Assembly: GCA_003246895.1 (NCBI GenBank)
Contig: QKCL01000007.1
Coordinates: 1-39,054 of the forward strand
Length of the DNA: 39,054 nt
Origin: Spirochaetota bacterium
GTDB taxonomy: Bacteria > Spirochaetota > UBA4802 > UBA5550
Reading direction: 5' to 3'
Shown: positions 5,769 through 17,641 of the stretch, in pieces
How positions within the stretch are numbered: the first letter of the stretch is position 1
Layout of the letters: every line of letters starts with the position of its first letter
Notes under the pieces: generated by a model
Database searches by the model: none
Told to the model about the DNA's origin: nothing
What the model saw: the letters and a program-made list of their open reading frames with translations, nothing else
Program-made: the position numbers and the translations under genes

Positions 5769-8381
5769 TTATTCTTCAGGTGTTTTTATCTCAAGAATCT
5801 CTGCTATTGTATGGCTGAGTCTGACAATATTGTACGGCTTGTGAAGGAATGCGTTGAGTCCGATCTTATTTAATTCTTCAAGCTCTGCTTTGTATGAGAA
5901 ACCTGACGAAACAATAATTGGAATATCAGGCATGATGGATCTTATTTTTTTAAAGCAGTCAACACCGCTCATTACCGGCATTATCATGTCCAGTAAAACC
6001 ATATCAATGTTCTCCTTGTTCTCTGTAAAAATTTTTACTCCTTCCATGCCGTTTTCTGCAGTCATGACTTCATATCCCAGGCTCTGTAGCAGACTCTTTG
6101 TGGTTATGCGTATTGTTTCCTCGTCCTCCACAAGCAGTATTGTGCCTGAACCGGTCCTTGGTTTTACTGTATTATAGGAAATTGCTTTAGCTTCACCCTG
6201 TGCCACTGGAAGATATATATTAAAAGATGTTCCGCTGCCCTGGTCGCTGTAGACATTTATTACACCCTTCATCTGTTTAATAATGCCGTATACCTGAGAC
6301 AGTCCGAGTCCTGTCCCTTTGCCGCGTTCTTTTGTCGTGAAGAATGGGTCGAAAATTTTGTCCAGTATTTCAGGGGATATGCCTGATCCGTTGTCCGATA
6401 CTTTTATCAGAACGTAGGGACCCGGTTTCATTTCGCAGGAATGGGCTGCACAGAAATTTGCGTCTATATTTTCAAAAAATGTAGTAAAAGAAATTTCCCC
6501 GGTGCCTGAAATGGCATGACTGGCATTAATACCCATATTCAGGAAAACGGTCTGAAGCTGTGAACCATCTCCAATGACGGTGCTGAATTCAGCATTCAGT
6601 TCAGTACTGATGGAGATCCGCTTGTCAATGGTGTTCTCCAGCAGTAAAATTGTGTTACTGATTATATCATGAATATTTATGAGGCAGTAATTTTCCGTTT
6701 CATTTCTTGAAAAACTCATGAGGTTGGAGATCAGATTCTTTGCCCGTTCAATTGATGTTTCAATCAGTGAAAGATATTTTGATGTTTTCGGGTCAGGGGC
6801 AATGAAATGTTTCAGGAGTTCTGTGGAACCGTACATTCCTGCCAGTATATTGTTGAAGTCATGGGCAATCCCTCCTGTTAGCTGGCCGATGGCATCCATT
6901 TTCTGGGAATGGAGGAGCTGTTCCTGCAGCTTGACCCGCTCAGAGATGTCGTCTATTCTGATAATTGCATCTGTATCATTCCCCTCTTTTAAGGGAAAAA
7001 TGGTAATATCCTTGTATCTCTTTTTCCCATTTACGATACTTTCCTGTCTTTCTCTGATTATTATTCTTTCAGTTTCGGTTACTTCATTTACAAAATCTGT
7101 TATGTAGCTGAGTCCGGGTATTATTTGGTCAATTTTTTTACCGATGGATAACTCTGATGTGATATTATTATTAACCTCGGCAATTTTGTTTAACAGTGAG
7201 ATTTCCAGGTTTTTCTTTACTACAATTATTTCTGACGGCATGGAGTCTATTATATTTTTCATGTAGTTTTTGAGGTTTTCATGAAGCCTTCTTGCGGTAT
7301 CAATCTCATCCTCCCTGTGATGCAGTCTCTTTACCATATCCTCAAATGACATGAAAAGATGGTGAAATTCAAGAGGCATGTTTTTTTCAGCACTTTGCAG
7401 GTTCAGGTTCCCATCCTTTATCTGATGTGTCCTGTAGAGGAGGTTGCCAATGGGCCTGATCAGGAGATATTTTCCAAAAAGCCATGAGAAAATTAAAGAA
7501 AGAGTAAATACAATCGCAAGCAGTAGAGTATTGTTCCAGAATGTCCTTTCCACAGTGGCAAATAGTGATTTTTCGGATACTCCGATGAATATGCAGATCT
7601 GGTTTTCTTTAAGGCCTATGGATAGTTTTTCATACCAGTAAAGTCTGTTTGTTCCGTTTTTTTCTGAAACTGAAAATTTGCCTGCCATGCCTTTGGGGAT
7701 ATCGAAATTTTTGAACTCCGATATATGAATGCCGGGGTTTATTTTTTCACCCGATGACTGATAAAGAAGACGGCCTGTTCTGTCAGTTATAGTGATTGAA
7801 GAATCATCAGGCAGATGTATACCTGTAAAAAAGTTTTTATAATATTCAAGGTCGAATGCGGCACCGATTGCAGATGATAACTTTCCATTTCTATCTAATA
7901 CCGGCAGGGCAAATGGAAGCGAAGCTTTTTTTGATGAACGGCTGATGATGAAGTTATCTATAATAAATCTTTTATCTTTTTTTATTCTCATAAACCAGCT
8001 TCTGTCCCTGACATTTATGGTTTTTATCAGTGGTATTGCGCAGCATCTGATAAATCCTCTGGAATCTACTGCCACAATGGTTGAATACTGGGAGTTGTTT
8101 TTGTGAATTCCCTGTAGAAATTTGTTGCACTCCATGACATTAAGATTCCTCACAGACGGTACCTCCGATATGACCTTGAGAAACTGGCGGGTCTGGTTTA
8201 TCAGTTTTGTCTGTTCATCGCCGAAGTGATGAATAAAATTCTGAATCTCCGTTTCGGCATTATTGAGGAGTTTATCCTTCTGCTCAAAATTGGTATAGAG
8301 GTGTGCACTAACTAACGGAACAAATATTATTGCCTCAAGTATGAGCAGTATATTTTTTAATTTAGGTGTTTTTAAATTCAC
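5769..8381 (-). CDS. Hybrid sensor histidine kinase: Cache-HAMP-PAS-HisKA-HATPase-REC
   Basis: 870 residues. TM1 at about 10-27 and TM2 at about 283-303 enclose a periplasmic double-Cache-like sensor ('[10 protein letters not shown]', '[15 protein letters not shown]'). HAMP follows, then a PAS domain (375-480). The kinase core has H507 in GGIAHDFNN, the N box around NMGINASHA (615-623), G1 DNGSGI (663-668) and G2 [11 protein letters not shown]-terminal receiver has acidic VEDEE (751-755) and phospho-acceptor D798 in LLDMIMP. The 'HDFNN' H box with a C-terminal receiver is typical of chemosensory-style hybrid kinases. No partner regulator is adjacent. The start is GTG 8381 with AGAGG about 14 bases upstream, so it is somewhat uncertain. 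It is divergent from katG; control of katG cannot be shown. Confidence 0.9.
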   Translation of the reverse strand: MNLKTPKLKNILLILEAIIFVPLVSAHLYTNFEQKDKLLNNAETEIQNFIHHFGDEQTKLINQTRQFLKVISEVPSVRNLNVMECNKFLQGIHKNNSQYSTIVAVDSRGFIRCCAIPLIKTINVRDRSWFMRIKKDKRFIIDNFIISRSSKKASLPFALPVLDRNGKLSSAIGAAFDLEYYKNFFTGIHLPDDSSITITDRTGRLLYQSSGEKINPGIHISEFKNFDIPKGMAGKFSVSEKNGTNRLYWYEKLSIGLKENQICIFIGVSEKSLFATVERTFWNNTLLLAIVFTLSLIFSWLFGKYLLIRPIGNLLYRTHQIKDGNLNLQSAEKNMPLEFHHLFMSFEDMVKRLHHREDEIDTARRLHENLKNYMKNIIDSMPSEIIVVKKNLEISLLNKIAEVNNNITSELSIGKKIDQIIPGLSYITDFVNEVTETERIIIRERQESIVNGKKRYKDITIFPLKEGNDTDAIIRIDDISERVKLQEQLLHSQKMDAIGQLTGGIAHDFNNILAGMYGSTELLKHFIAPDPKTSKYLSLIETSIERAKNLISNLMSFSRNETENYCLINIHDIISNTILLLENTIDKRISISTELNAEFSTVIGDGSQLQTVFLNMGINASHAISGTGEISFTTFFENIDANFCAAHSCEMKPGPYVLIKVSDNGSGISPEILDKIFDPFFTTKERGKGTGLGLSQVYGIIKQMKGVINVYSDQGSGTSFNIYLPVAQGEAKAISYNTVKPRTGSGTILLVEDEETIRITTKSLLQSLGYEVMTAENGMEGVKIFTENKENIDMVLLDMIMPVMSGVDCFKKIRSIMPDIPIIVSSGFSYKAELEELNKIGLNAFLHKPYNIVRLSHTIAEILEIKTPEE

Positions 8382-10945
<2,564 letters not shown>

Positions 10946-10958
10946 AACAAAACAGAGG

Positions 10959-10985
10959 GGCCCTGTTTACTCAGGGCCTTTTTTT
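10959..10985 (+). terminator. Rho-independent terminator of katG
   Basis: GGCCCTG (10959-10965), loop TTTACT, CAGGGCC (10972-10978), then seven T (10979-10985). Perfect 7-bp stem 13 bases after the stop. The next 277 bases to 11262 hold nothing I can identify. Confidence 0.93.
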
Positions 10986-11262
10986 CTTAATAGAATCTGC
11001 CGGAAAATAAAGCCCCCTGCACGTGCTGAGCCTGATGATGGAGTCTTGATAAACTCATATCCCATGAGGAATTGATAACAGTATATTTAAAAACCCTGCT
11101 GTAATACAAAAAAGAAGATCTGAAGTGGGTTTCAGAGCCGGGTTTGTACTGAGGGCTGATCCTTCCCGTACTTTTCCATTGTGTAAATCGGCTTTAGCCG
11201 TCCGGAATGTGGCATGCTGATAATTGAGGCCCGGCTTGTATTGTGCGGGTATGGAAGAGTTT

Positions 11263-12543
11263 TCACTCCATAAAATATTTGTCTGTGAGAGATTTTATTT
11301 TTTCTCTGAGAATGTCTGTGCTTAGGTTATATGCTTCATTGTACATTTTTTCCGCATTGCGGATAAATACATCCAGTATTTTCGGGTCAAAGTGCAGTCC
11401 GCTTCCCTGATTCATAATTTTGATTGTTTTGATAACTCCAAGCGGTTCCTTGTAGGGCCTCTTTGAGGTAAGGGCATCGAATACATCCGCTATGGAGAAT
11501 ATTCTCGCTGTAATGGGAATATCCTCTCCGGCAAGCCCCCTTATGTATCCGGTGCCGTCAAACTTTTCATGGTGGTATCTTATTACATCAAGGCCGTTTT
11601 CAAGCCAGGGGGAATCTGCCACGAGGGATGCTCCAAGTATTACGTGATCTTTCATTGTCTCATATTCTTCATAGTTCAGAGGACCATCTTTTAAAAGTAT
11701 TGTGTCGGAGATTCCTATTTTCCCGATGTCGTGAAGAAGCGCCCCTTTTATTACTGACCTGACAGTATATTTCTTCAGCCCCATCTCTTCAGCAAGCCTG
11801 ATGCTGTAAAACGTAACCCTGTAGTTGTGATCGTTGGTGTCACTGTCTCTCAGGGCAATGGCATCTCCAAGGGTCATGAGAGTGTGTATGTTTGTTTTGA
11901 TGAGTTCAAACCTGTTTTCTTCAATTTTGTTGTAGGATGTTTTTATTATTGGAAATATTATTATGGATAGTGCAAATACTGAAAAAATTACTGTTAATAA
12001 TGTGCTGATCAGATTGTCCTCAAAGTCCTTCACAATTCTTTTGTCAACACGTGATACACCGCCAAGGTAGCCTATAAGCTTATCCCCGGAATAAACAGGA
12101 TAGAGTATCTGCAGAAAAACGTTTTTATCATAATTCTGAAGCCGGTAAATCAGTCTGTGGGAATCAGGAAAATTCAGTTTCTCCAGAGTTTTTGTTATCC
12201 AGAGTTCCCTGTAGAGGCCTGAATAGCCGTCTCTGTCAATGGAGGTAAGTACCTCTCTGTCTGTGCTGAATACTGTAACATGTATGAAGTTCAGATTGTA
12301 GATGATATTTCTTGATATTTTGTTAAGTTTGTTTTTCAGTTTAATATCGTTGATGTCCAGCCGTCTTATTCCGTTCTCAGAGAGAAGATCATTGACGCTG
12401 CTGCTTATTGTAACTGACAGCCCGTTTGAGAATTCAGCTTTTTTGTATGAATAAATAATATAAAGACAAAAGATGCTTATTATTATAACGGAGAGAAATG
12501 TTCTTCTGTAAAATTCCCTGACTATGTTATTGTATCTTTTCAT
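11263..12543 (-). CDS. Membrane HD-GYP domain c-di-GMP phosphodiesterase
   Basis: 426 residues: TM1 about 16-33, an extracytoplasmic sensor of about 145 residues, TM2 about 179-200, then a cytoplasmic HD-GYP domain. Metal and catalytic motifs: H239 in DHNYR, HD at H271-D272 (LLHDIGKIGI), H300, HHE at 324-326, and DGTGY at 329-333. The signature reads G-Y-I instead of G-Y-P. The P to I change is seen in some family members and may alter regulation or partner binding rather than metal binding (inference). It likely lowers c-di-GMP in response to the periplasmic domain. Its start lies 17 bases inside the upstream YjdF-like gene, so the two are co-translated. Confidence 0.9.
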   Translation of the reverse strand: MKRYNNIVREFYRRTFLSVIIISIFCLYIIYSYKKAEFSNGLSVTISSSVNDLLSENGIRRLDINDIKLKNKLNKISRNIIYNLNFIHVTVFSTDREVLTSIDRDGYSGLYRELWITKTLEKLNFPDSHRLIYRLQNYDKNVFLQILYPVYSGDKLIGYLGGVSRVDKRIVKDFEDNLISTLLTVIFSVFALSIIIFPIIKTSYNKIEENRFELIKTNIHTLMTLGDAIALRDSDTNDHNYRVTFYSIRLAEEMGLKKYTVRSVIKGALLHDIGKIGISDTILLKDGPLNYEEYETMKDHVILGASLVADSPWLENGLDVIRYHHEKFDGTGYIRGLAGEDIPITARIFSIADVFDALTSKRPYKEPLGVIKTIKIMNQGSGLHFDPKILDVFIRNAEKMYNEAYNLSTDILREKIKSLTDKYFME

Positions 12544-13159
12544 TGTTTCTGTCTTTCATTTTTTTTAGATATGAGTCATGAATTTTGCTGAGCAGGATTA
12601 TGGCAAGCACTGAACCTGTCATTGCAAAGAACATATCGGATTGTGTATCCCAGACGTATCCCTGTGTTCCGAGAAACTCGTCCGACCCCTGCCCCATTAG
12701 AAGTGCAGCTGCCCACTCTATGAGTTCATAGGAGGCTGTTATGAAGGAGGCTATGCAGATGAGAATGAAGGCAAGCCAGCCCTTTCCCCGTACTATGCTT
12801 TTTCTGATGAGTATTTCCCTTGCCGCCATGGTTGGAATGAAGCCCTGTGCAAGATGTCCGAGCTTGTCATAGTTGTTTCTTTCAAGAGAAAGAATCTCCT
12901 TCAGCCAGTCAAAGAGGGGGTTATGGGCGTAGGTGTATTTACCCCCCACAAAGAGGATACAGCAGTGTATGAGAATGAGAGTGTAGACAAGTCCGGTAAA
13001 GGGGAACCTTTTCCATGTAAGGACAAGTATTACAAAAACTATAATTCCCGGGAATACTTCCATGGACCATGTGATGTAATCTTTTGGGTTTACGGCGGAC
13101 CATATCAGTACAGATAAAAACACCGCACACATGATAATGTGTTTTTTCTCAATTCTCAT
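12527..13159 (-). CDS. DUF2238 (YjdF-like) integral membrane protein
   Basis: 210 residues with about six membrane helices and the conserved family blocks 'GGKYTYAHNPLFDWLKE', 'RNNYDKLGHLAQGF', 'YELIEWAAA' and 'GTQGYVWDTQSDMFFA'. These polar blocks inside or between helices mark the E. coli YjdF family, whose function is unknown. The C-terminus overlaps the HD-GYP start by 17 bases, suggesting a shared membrane signalling role, which is inference. Ribosome site: AGAGAGATCTGAA before ATG 13159. Confidence 0.88.
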   Translation of the reverse strand: MRIEKKHIIMCAVFLSVLIWSAVNPKDYITWSMEVFPGIIVFVILVLTWKRFPFTGLVYTLILIHCCILFVGGKYTYAHNPLFDWLKEILSLERNNYDKLGHLAQGFIPTMAAREILIRKSIVRGKGWLAFILICIASFITASYELIEWAAALLMGQGSDEFLGTQGYVWDTQSDMFFAMTGSVLAIILLSKIHDSYLKKMKDRNNEKIQ

Positions 13160-13306
13160 TTCAGATCTCTCTGTAGCTGTATATTATCATTGTCTCCCTT
13201 GCGCCATTCAGGCTCCATAATAAATACATGGGGGCAGTACAGCCGGATATATGTACAGATATTTTTTTGGGGGAAAAAGTCAATGATGTTTCACTAAAGC
13301 ATGCAG

Positions 13307-13346
13307 CCCGGCATAACTGTTCAGTAACAGGGGTAAATATGCCGGG
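13307..13346 (-). terminator. Large two-part hairpin 3' of the flavodoxin-fold gene
   Basis: CCCGGCATA (13307-13315) pairs with TATGCCGGG (13338-13346). The loop holds a second perfect stem, CTGTT/AACAG around CAGT (13317-13330). It starts 8 bases beyond the reductase stop. No T run follows, so it may be a terminator, an RNA stabiliser or a protein-binding site. Confidence 0.5.
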
Positions 13347-13353
13347 TAAAGGT

Positions 13354-13908
13354 TTAGTCACGGGAAAGCCATTCTTCAGCAAGCTTTGATGCCTCATCTA
13401 TATACTGGTTAACATCCATTGACGGATCTGCGCTGCAGTTCGGGGCCCTTAATACTGTCACGTCAAAACCGTAGAGTTTCAGAAATGCGGTATATCTTTC
13501 ACATACATCGCCGTGCCTCTCCTCCCCGAAGCCCTGGGTTAGTATAAACAGGGCCTTTTTCCCGGGTTCAAGTTTGGATTTGAAATTCGGTTTAACATAT
13601 GACCAGGTCCGGTCTATGAAGCATTTGAACTGGCCTGTGGTGTCTCCGTAATAGACCGGTGATGCAAGAACGGCTATGTCGGCTTCTGCCAGGTCTTGCA
13701 GGAGATGTGAGAGGTCATCGTTTAGAACGCATACTGGTGATTTCATCTTACACCTGTTGCATCCCTGACACCCCCTGTAGTTCATTTCGTTCAGGTGGTA
13801 CCGGATAACCTCACAATCCATTTTTTCCGCAGCTGAGCTGAATCCTTCTGCTATGCGTGAACTTGCTCCGTTTTTTCTGGGGCTGCCTGTTATTGTAACT
13901 ATTTTCAT
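13354..13908 (-). CDS. Flavodoxin-fold NAD(P)H-dependent FMN reductase family protein
   Basis: 184 residues. The N-terminal FMN phosphate loop is G-S-P-R-K-N-G-A-S (8-16) and the flavin-contact motif 'ASPVYYGDTTGQFKCFIDR' is present. A 'GCQGCNRCK' cysteine cluster (47-55) with another Cys at 59-61 is common in the iron-sulfur flavoprotein and related NADPH:FMN reductase groups; it may bind a cluster or only be redox-active. Soluble, with no signal. It is upstream of yjdF-like/HD-GYP on the same strand but separated by 194 bases and a strong hairpin, so probably a separate transcript. Substrate unknown. Confidence 0.85.
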   Translation of the reverse strand: MKIVTITGSPRKNGASSRIAEGFSSAAEKMDCEVIRYHLNEMNYRGCQGCNRCKMKSPVCVLNDDLSHLLQDLAEADIAVLASPVYYGDTTGQFKCFIDRTWSYVKPNFKSKLEPGKKALFILTQGFGEERHGDVCERYTAFLKLYGFDVTVLRAPNCSADPSMDVNQYIDEASKLAEEWLSRD

Positions 13909-13995
13909 GAAGTTCTTCCCTCTGTTCTTTATTCATATATATTTGTACCGGGTTCCGGAATTCAATATTTTTATAAAAAAACATGGGAGGATAAT

Positions 13996-14238
13996 ATGAA
14001 TCTGAAAATAATTAGCAACTTTTTATTCTGGTCAATGGTTATAAATATTGCTCTCTTTTCATTGAGTGCATTTTTAATCATTTTCATGAGGGGGTTTATT
14101 GCCAGGATTCATGGAAAGATGTTCGGTGTTGATAAAAAGAGCCTGGATTCAATTCTCTATGGGACAATGGCGGTCTATAAGATACTGATCATATTTTTTA
14201 ATGTTGTGCCCTATTTTGTATTGAAGTTTCTGATTTGA
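13996..14238 (+). CDS. Small two-helix membrane protein (DUF6868-like)
   Basis: 80 residues: TM helix at about 9-30, a polar middle ('IARIHGKMFGVDKKSLDSI') and a second TM helix at about 56-78 ending 'VVPYFVLKFLI'. The pattern of a short H-G-K-x-F motif followed by 'Y-x-x-M-A-x-Y-K-I-L-I' resembles DUF6868 proteins, recalled from family knowledge without a search. Ribosome site GGGAGGATAAT is strong. It is 25 bases upstream of the TrhA-like gene and probably co-transcribed with it. Confidence 0.72.
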   Translation: MNLKIISNFLFWSMVINIALFSLSAFLIIFMRGFIARIHGKMFGVDKKSLDSILYGTMAVYKILIIFFNVVPYFVLKFLI

Positions 14239-14263
14239 ACAGGGGATTTGAAGGAGTTTTAAA

Positions 14264-14923
14264 ATGGACAGTACTTTTGTAAATGACAGGGGATTTCTTG
14301 AGGAAAGGTCAGAGGAGGTCCTGAGTGCAGTGACACATGGAATAGGAGCCATGCTGAGTATTGCCGCGCTTGTTCTGCTTGTGGTTTTTTCATCCCTCCA
14401 CGGAGGCACGCGCGAGGTAGTCAGTTCGGCTGTTTATGGCGCGTCTCTGATTATCCTCTATGGTGCATCAACTATTTATCACATATCAAGGGAATATTCA
14501 GTAAAGTCAAAACTTCAGGTTCTTGATCATGCGTCCATATTTGTTCTCATCGCGGGATCCTATACTCCATATACCCTTGTGGCCCTCGGCGGGGCATGGG
14601 GATGGAGCCTCTTCGGCGTGGTCTGGGGGCTTGCTGCTGCGGGGATTACAATGAAGCTTTTTTTTACGGGAAGGTTTGAAGTTTTATACACTATATGCTA
14701 TGTGGTAATGGGATGGATAATGCTCCTTGCAATCGGCCCCATGGTAAAGGCTCTTTCCGTTTCAGGTATTGTCTGGCTGTTTACAGGGGGAGGCATATAC
14801 ACTCTTGGTTCTGTCTTCTTTATACATGACAGGATTCCCTATAATCATGCCATATGGCATCTTTTTGTCCTTGCAGGAAGTATCTGTCATTTTTTCGGCA
14901 TACTTCAGCTGGTTAAGCCGTAG
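14264..14923 (+). CDS. Hemolysin III / TrhA family (PAQR-like) seven-helix membrane protein
   Basis: 219 residues, about seven membrane helices. Conserved PAQR/Hly-III metal-site residues are present: H25 (AVTHGIG), S69 and H73 (ASTIYHISR), D88-H89 (LDHASIF), and the C-terminal H195-x3-H199 (NHAIWH) with H209. In eukaryotic PAQR receptors these ligate zinc and support ceramidase-like activity; bacterial TrhA affects membrane lipid homeostasis. Whether it is haemolytic is unknown; the name is historical. It is likely second in a two-gene operon. No terminator hairpin was found after the stop; 14924-15158 contains nothing I can identify. Confidence 0.92.
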   Translation: MDSTFVNDRGFLEERSEEVLSAVTHGIGAMLSIAALVLLVVFSSLHGGTREVVSSAVYGASLIILYGASTIYHISREYSVKSKLQVLDHASIFVLIAGSYTPYTLVALGGAWGWSLFGVVWGLAAAGITMKLFFTGRFEVLYTICYVVMGWIMLLAIGPMVKALSVSGIVWLFTGGGIYTLGSVFFIHDRIPYNHAIWHLFVLAGSICHFFGILQLVKP

Positions 14924-15158
14924 CAGCCTCTCTCCTCCATGAAAATTAAATGGCCGATGTTCCGGTATGACCAGTGTGTTAAATATTTCATATTTGATTT
15001 TAAATTCAGGTTTAGAGATTGCAAATTGCCCAAATATGTGCTGAAATATTCAGTAATGGGGCTTTCTTTTTCTTTTTGTAATTGCCGGAAATGACGGACA
15101 ATCCGAAAATAAAAATGTAAGCTGTTTTTCTGAAGTAATGGTTTCATGTGGTGGATTT

Positions 15159-17405
15159 ATGCCTGAATTATATAATAATTATACAATACTTCTTGTGGAA
15201 GATGAATTATTAATTGCCCTGAATGAACAAAGCGGTCTGGAGGAACTTGGACACAGGGTAATATGCGCTCATGGCAGAGAAGAGGCTCTGAGATGCATTG
15301 ATGTGAATAGTGAGATAGACCTTATCCTCATGGATGTTGACCTCGGCCCTGGCCCCGACGGCATTGATACCGCATCTGAAATACTTCAGAAACGACACAT
15401 TCCTGTTATCTTCCTGTCATCCCACGACGAAGACACTATAGTTAAGAAAGCCATAGATGTATCTCCCTATGGGTATATTGCCAAATCTTCAGGCATCAAC
15501 ATGATAAATACATCCATCATGATTGCAATGAATCTCTTCAGTCAGAAAATGGATCTTAGGACTGCAGACAGGAGACCTGAGCCTGCCGGCCCTGAACCTG
15601 ATGGAAATGCAGGGATAATTAAAGACCAGGAAAAAGTGGCTGCCGATGCAGAGAAGAAGTTCAAAGACCTTTTTGAAATGACGCCTGATTGTGTGTTTGT
15701 CCATGACAGGTCATGGAGACTTCTCTATTACCATGTCCCGAAAGATTCGGTTTTCCCTGAGGATTTCAACGCTAAAATCGGCTGTCACTTAAGAGAAATT
15801 CTTAAAGATGATCATAATTCATTTTTGCCTGATAAGATCATTGATATGGTTAATTCATTCGAGGTAGGGGAGAAGAGTAAGAGTATAGAATTTGAGAATA
15901 TACTCGGCAACAGAAAGTATTTTTTTGAGGTGAGGGTTTTTCTTACAGAAGAGCGGATTTATGTAATAGTACGCAATATAACCGAGAGAAAGATCGCGGA
16001 ACTGAAAGTTGCTGAGAATGAAAAAAAATACAGAATCTACATGGAAAATTTTCCCGGCATTGCCTTTAAGGTTGTCAGTGGAGAGGGTATAATTTTTATT
16101 CACGGTGCAGTTGAAAAAATTACAGGTTACAGTGAAACCGATCTGCTCAGCGGGAATGTGAAACACAGTGATATAATCTTTCCCACTGATTTTGAGTCTT
16201 TTAAGAAAGCCATTGATATTATTACTAAAAATCCCGGTCTGTCACATGAATATGAACACAGAATAGTCAGGAAGGACGGTTTATGCAGGTGGGTTCATGT
16301 TAATGCCCAGAGCATGCGGGATGAAAACAGTTCTCTGGTGCATATTCAGGGGGTGATCATTGATATTACCGAACGAAAAGAGATGGAAGAGTCCCTGCAG
16401 AACAGCAAAACAATGCTGTCACAGACTGAGAAGCTTTCAAAAACAGGGAGTTTCAGCATTGATCTTGACACAGTAACCTATTCCTGGTCGGACGAGATGT
16501 ATCAGATTATGAACAGGGATAAATCTCTGGGGCCTCTTGATACCGATTCAATTCTCGAGAAATATGTTTTCCGTGAGGAGGACAGGAAGAGAGCATCGGA
16601 ACTCTACAGACAGACGGTAGAGAACGGCATGGCGATGAATGAAGTATATGAAATAAATATTGATGGATTTACAAAATTTCTTGATATCAGGGCCTTTCCC
16701 AAAAGAGATGAATCCGGTAAAATAACAGCCATCTTCGGTTACTTTCAGGACATTACCCGGATAAAAACAGCTGAGGATGCCCTTAAAAAGGCCCTGCGCA
16801 CAAACAGGGAATTGCTGCAGGAACTTCAGCACAGGGCAAAAAACAGTTTCAGCATGGTCTACAGCATGATAAGGCTCACCGCTCATTCTGAAACGGATAA
16901 TAACCTGAAAGATAAACTTCTGGAGGTTGCGAACAGGATACGGGCTGTCTCGGAGATGTATGACCTTCTGTACCAGACAGGTTCTGTGGAGAGGATTGAA
17001 CTGCACAATTATATAAAACGGGTTTCATCCTCCGTTCCGTTACCTTCGGGCAGGATAAAGGTAATGGACAGACTTGAGTCTGTAACCGTTCCGGTGAAGA
17101 TTGCAATCCCCATAGGCATAATTATTGTTGAGCTTATGACAAACTCCATCAAGCACGCCTTTAATGGGAAAGACGAAGGCATCATAGAAATTGCCATGTC
17201 CATGGGGGATGAGTCTCTGGATATAACCGTGTCAGACAACGGCACAGGAATTGAAAAGGGTTTAGAGGCCGGATCTGAAAAGAGTCTTGGCCTTAAACTG
17301 GTCAGGGCCCTTGTGGATACAATCAGGGGCGGTATGAATATCAGCTCCCCGGGCGGAACCATTGCAGTCATTACAGTTCCGGCAAGTGAGCTTAACAGTC
17401 TATAA
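15159..17405 (+). CDS. REC-PAS-PAS-PAS-HisKA_2 signal kinase, copy 1
   Basis: 748 residues, soluble. The start at 15159 is chosen over the ATG at 15138 because GGTGG lies upstream and it aligns with the start of the paralog at 17642 (749 aa). An N-terminal receiver (8-115) has phospho-acceptor D59 in ILMDVDLG and switch Lys in YIAKS. Three PAS domains follow ('GIAFKVVSGEGIIFIHGAVE' is the middle one). The kinase has HisKA_2-type H558 in ELQHRAKNS, N box VELMTNSIKHA and G1 DNGTGI (693-698). The HisKA_2/HWE-like group typically feeds stand-alone response regulators. A receiver in front suggests it acts inside a phosphorelay and is itself controlled by phosphorylation. No DNA-binding output is attached. 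Confidence 0.92.
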   Translation: MPELYNNYTILLVEDELLIALNEQSGLEELGHRVICAHGREEALRCIDVNSEIDLILMDVDLGPGPDGIDTASEILQKRHIPVIFLSSHDEDTIVKKAIDVSPYGYIAKSSGINMINTSIMIAMNLFSQKMDLRTADRRPEPAGPEPDGNAGIIKDQEKVAADAEKKFKDLFEMTPDCVFVHDRSWRLLYYHVPKDSVFPEDFNAKIGCHLREILKDDHNSFLPDKIIDMVNSFEVGEKSKSIEFENILGNRKYFFEVRVFLTEERIYVIVRNITERKIAELKVAENEKKYRIYMENFPGIAFKVVSGEGIIFIHGAVEKITGYSETDLLSGNVKHSDIIFPTDFESFKKAIDIITKNPGLSHEYEHRIVRKDGLCRWVHVNAQSMRDENSSLVHIQGVIIDITERKEMEESLQNSKTMLSQTEKLSKTGSFSIDLDTVTYSWSDEMYQIMNRDKSLGPLDTDSILEKYVFREEDRKRASELYRQTVENGMAMNEVYEINIDGFTKFLDIRAFPKRDESGKITAIFGYFQDITRIKTAEDALKKALRTNRELLQELQHRAKNSFSMVYSMIRLTAHSETDNNLKDKLLEVANRIRAVSEMYDLLYQTGSVERIELHNYIKRVSSSVPLPSGRIKVMDRLESVTVPVKIAIPIGIIIVELMTNSIKHAFNGKDEGIIEIAMSMGDESLDITVSDNGTGIEKGLEAGSEKSLGLKLVRALVDTIRGGMNISSPGGTIAVITVPASELNSL

Positions 17406-17641
17406 TCCGGCTCACAGGCGCTTCGTTTTTCTTCCTCTCCTCTGTTGCCGAATAGCAGTTTTTCTGAAAGTTTTTTTCGGAATTTTATTTGAAAACGGCT
17501 GAACGGGACGTTACTTTCATCTATTATGCGGCATCCGGTTGGCGTAAACAGGATTTTATGGAGATTTGTTCATACCCTGTTTTAAAAGGCTGCCAGTTAT
17601 CCTTTATTTTTACAATGAATTAGATATATTTCGGAGAGTAT

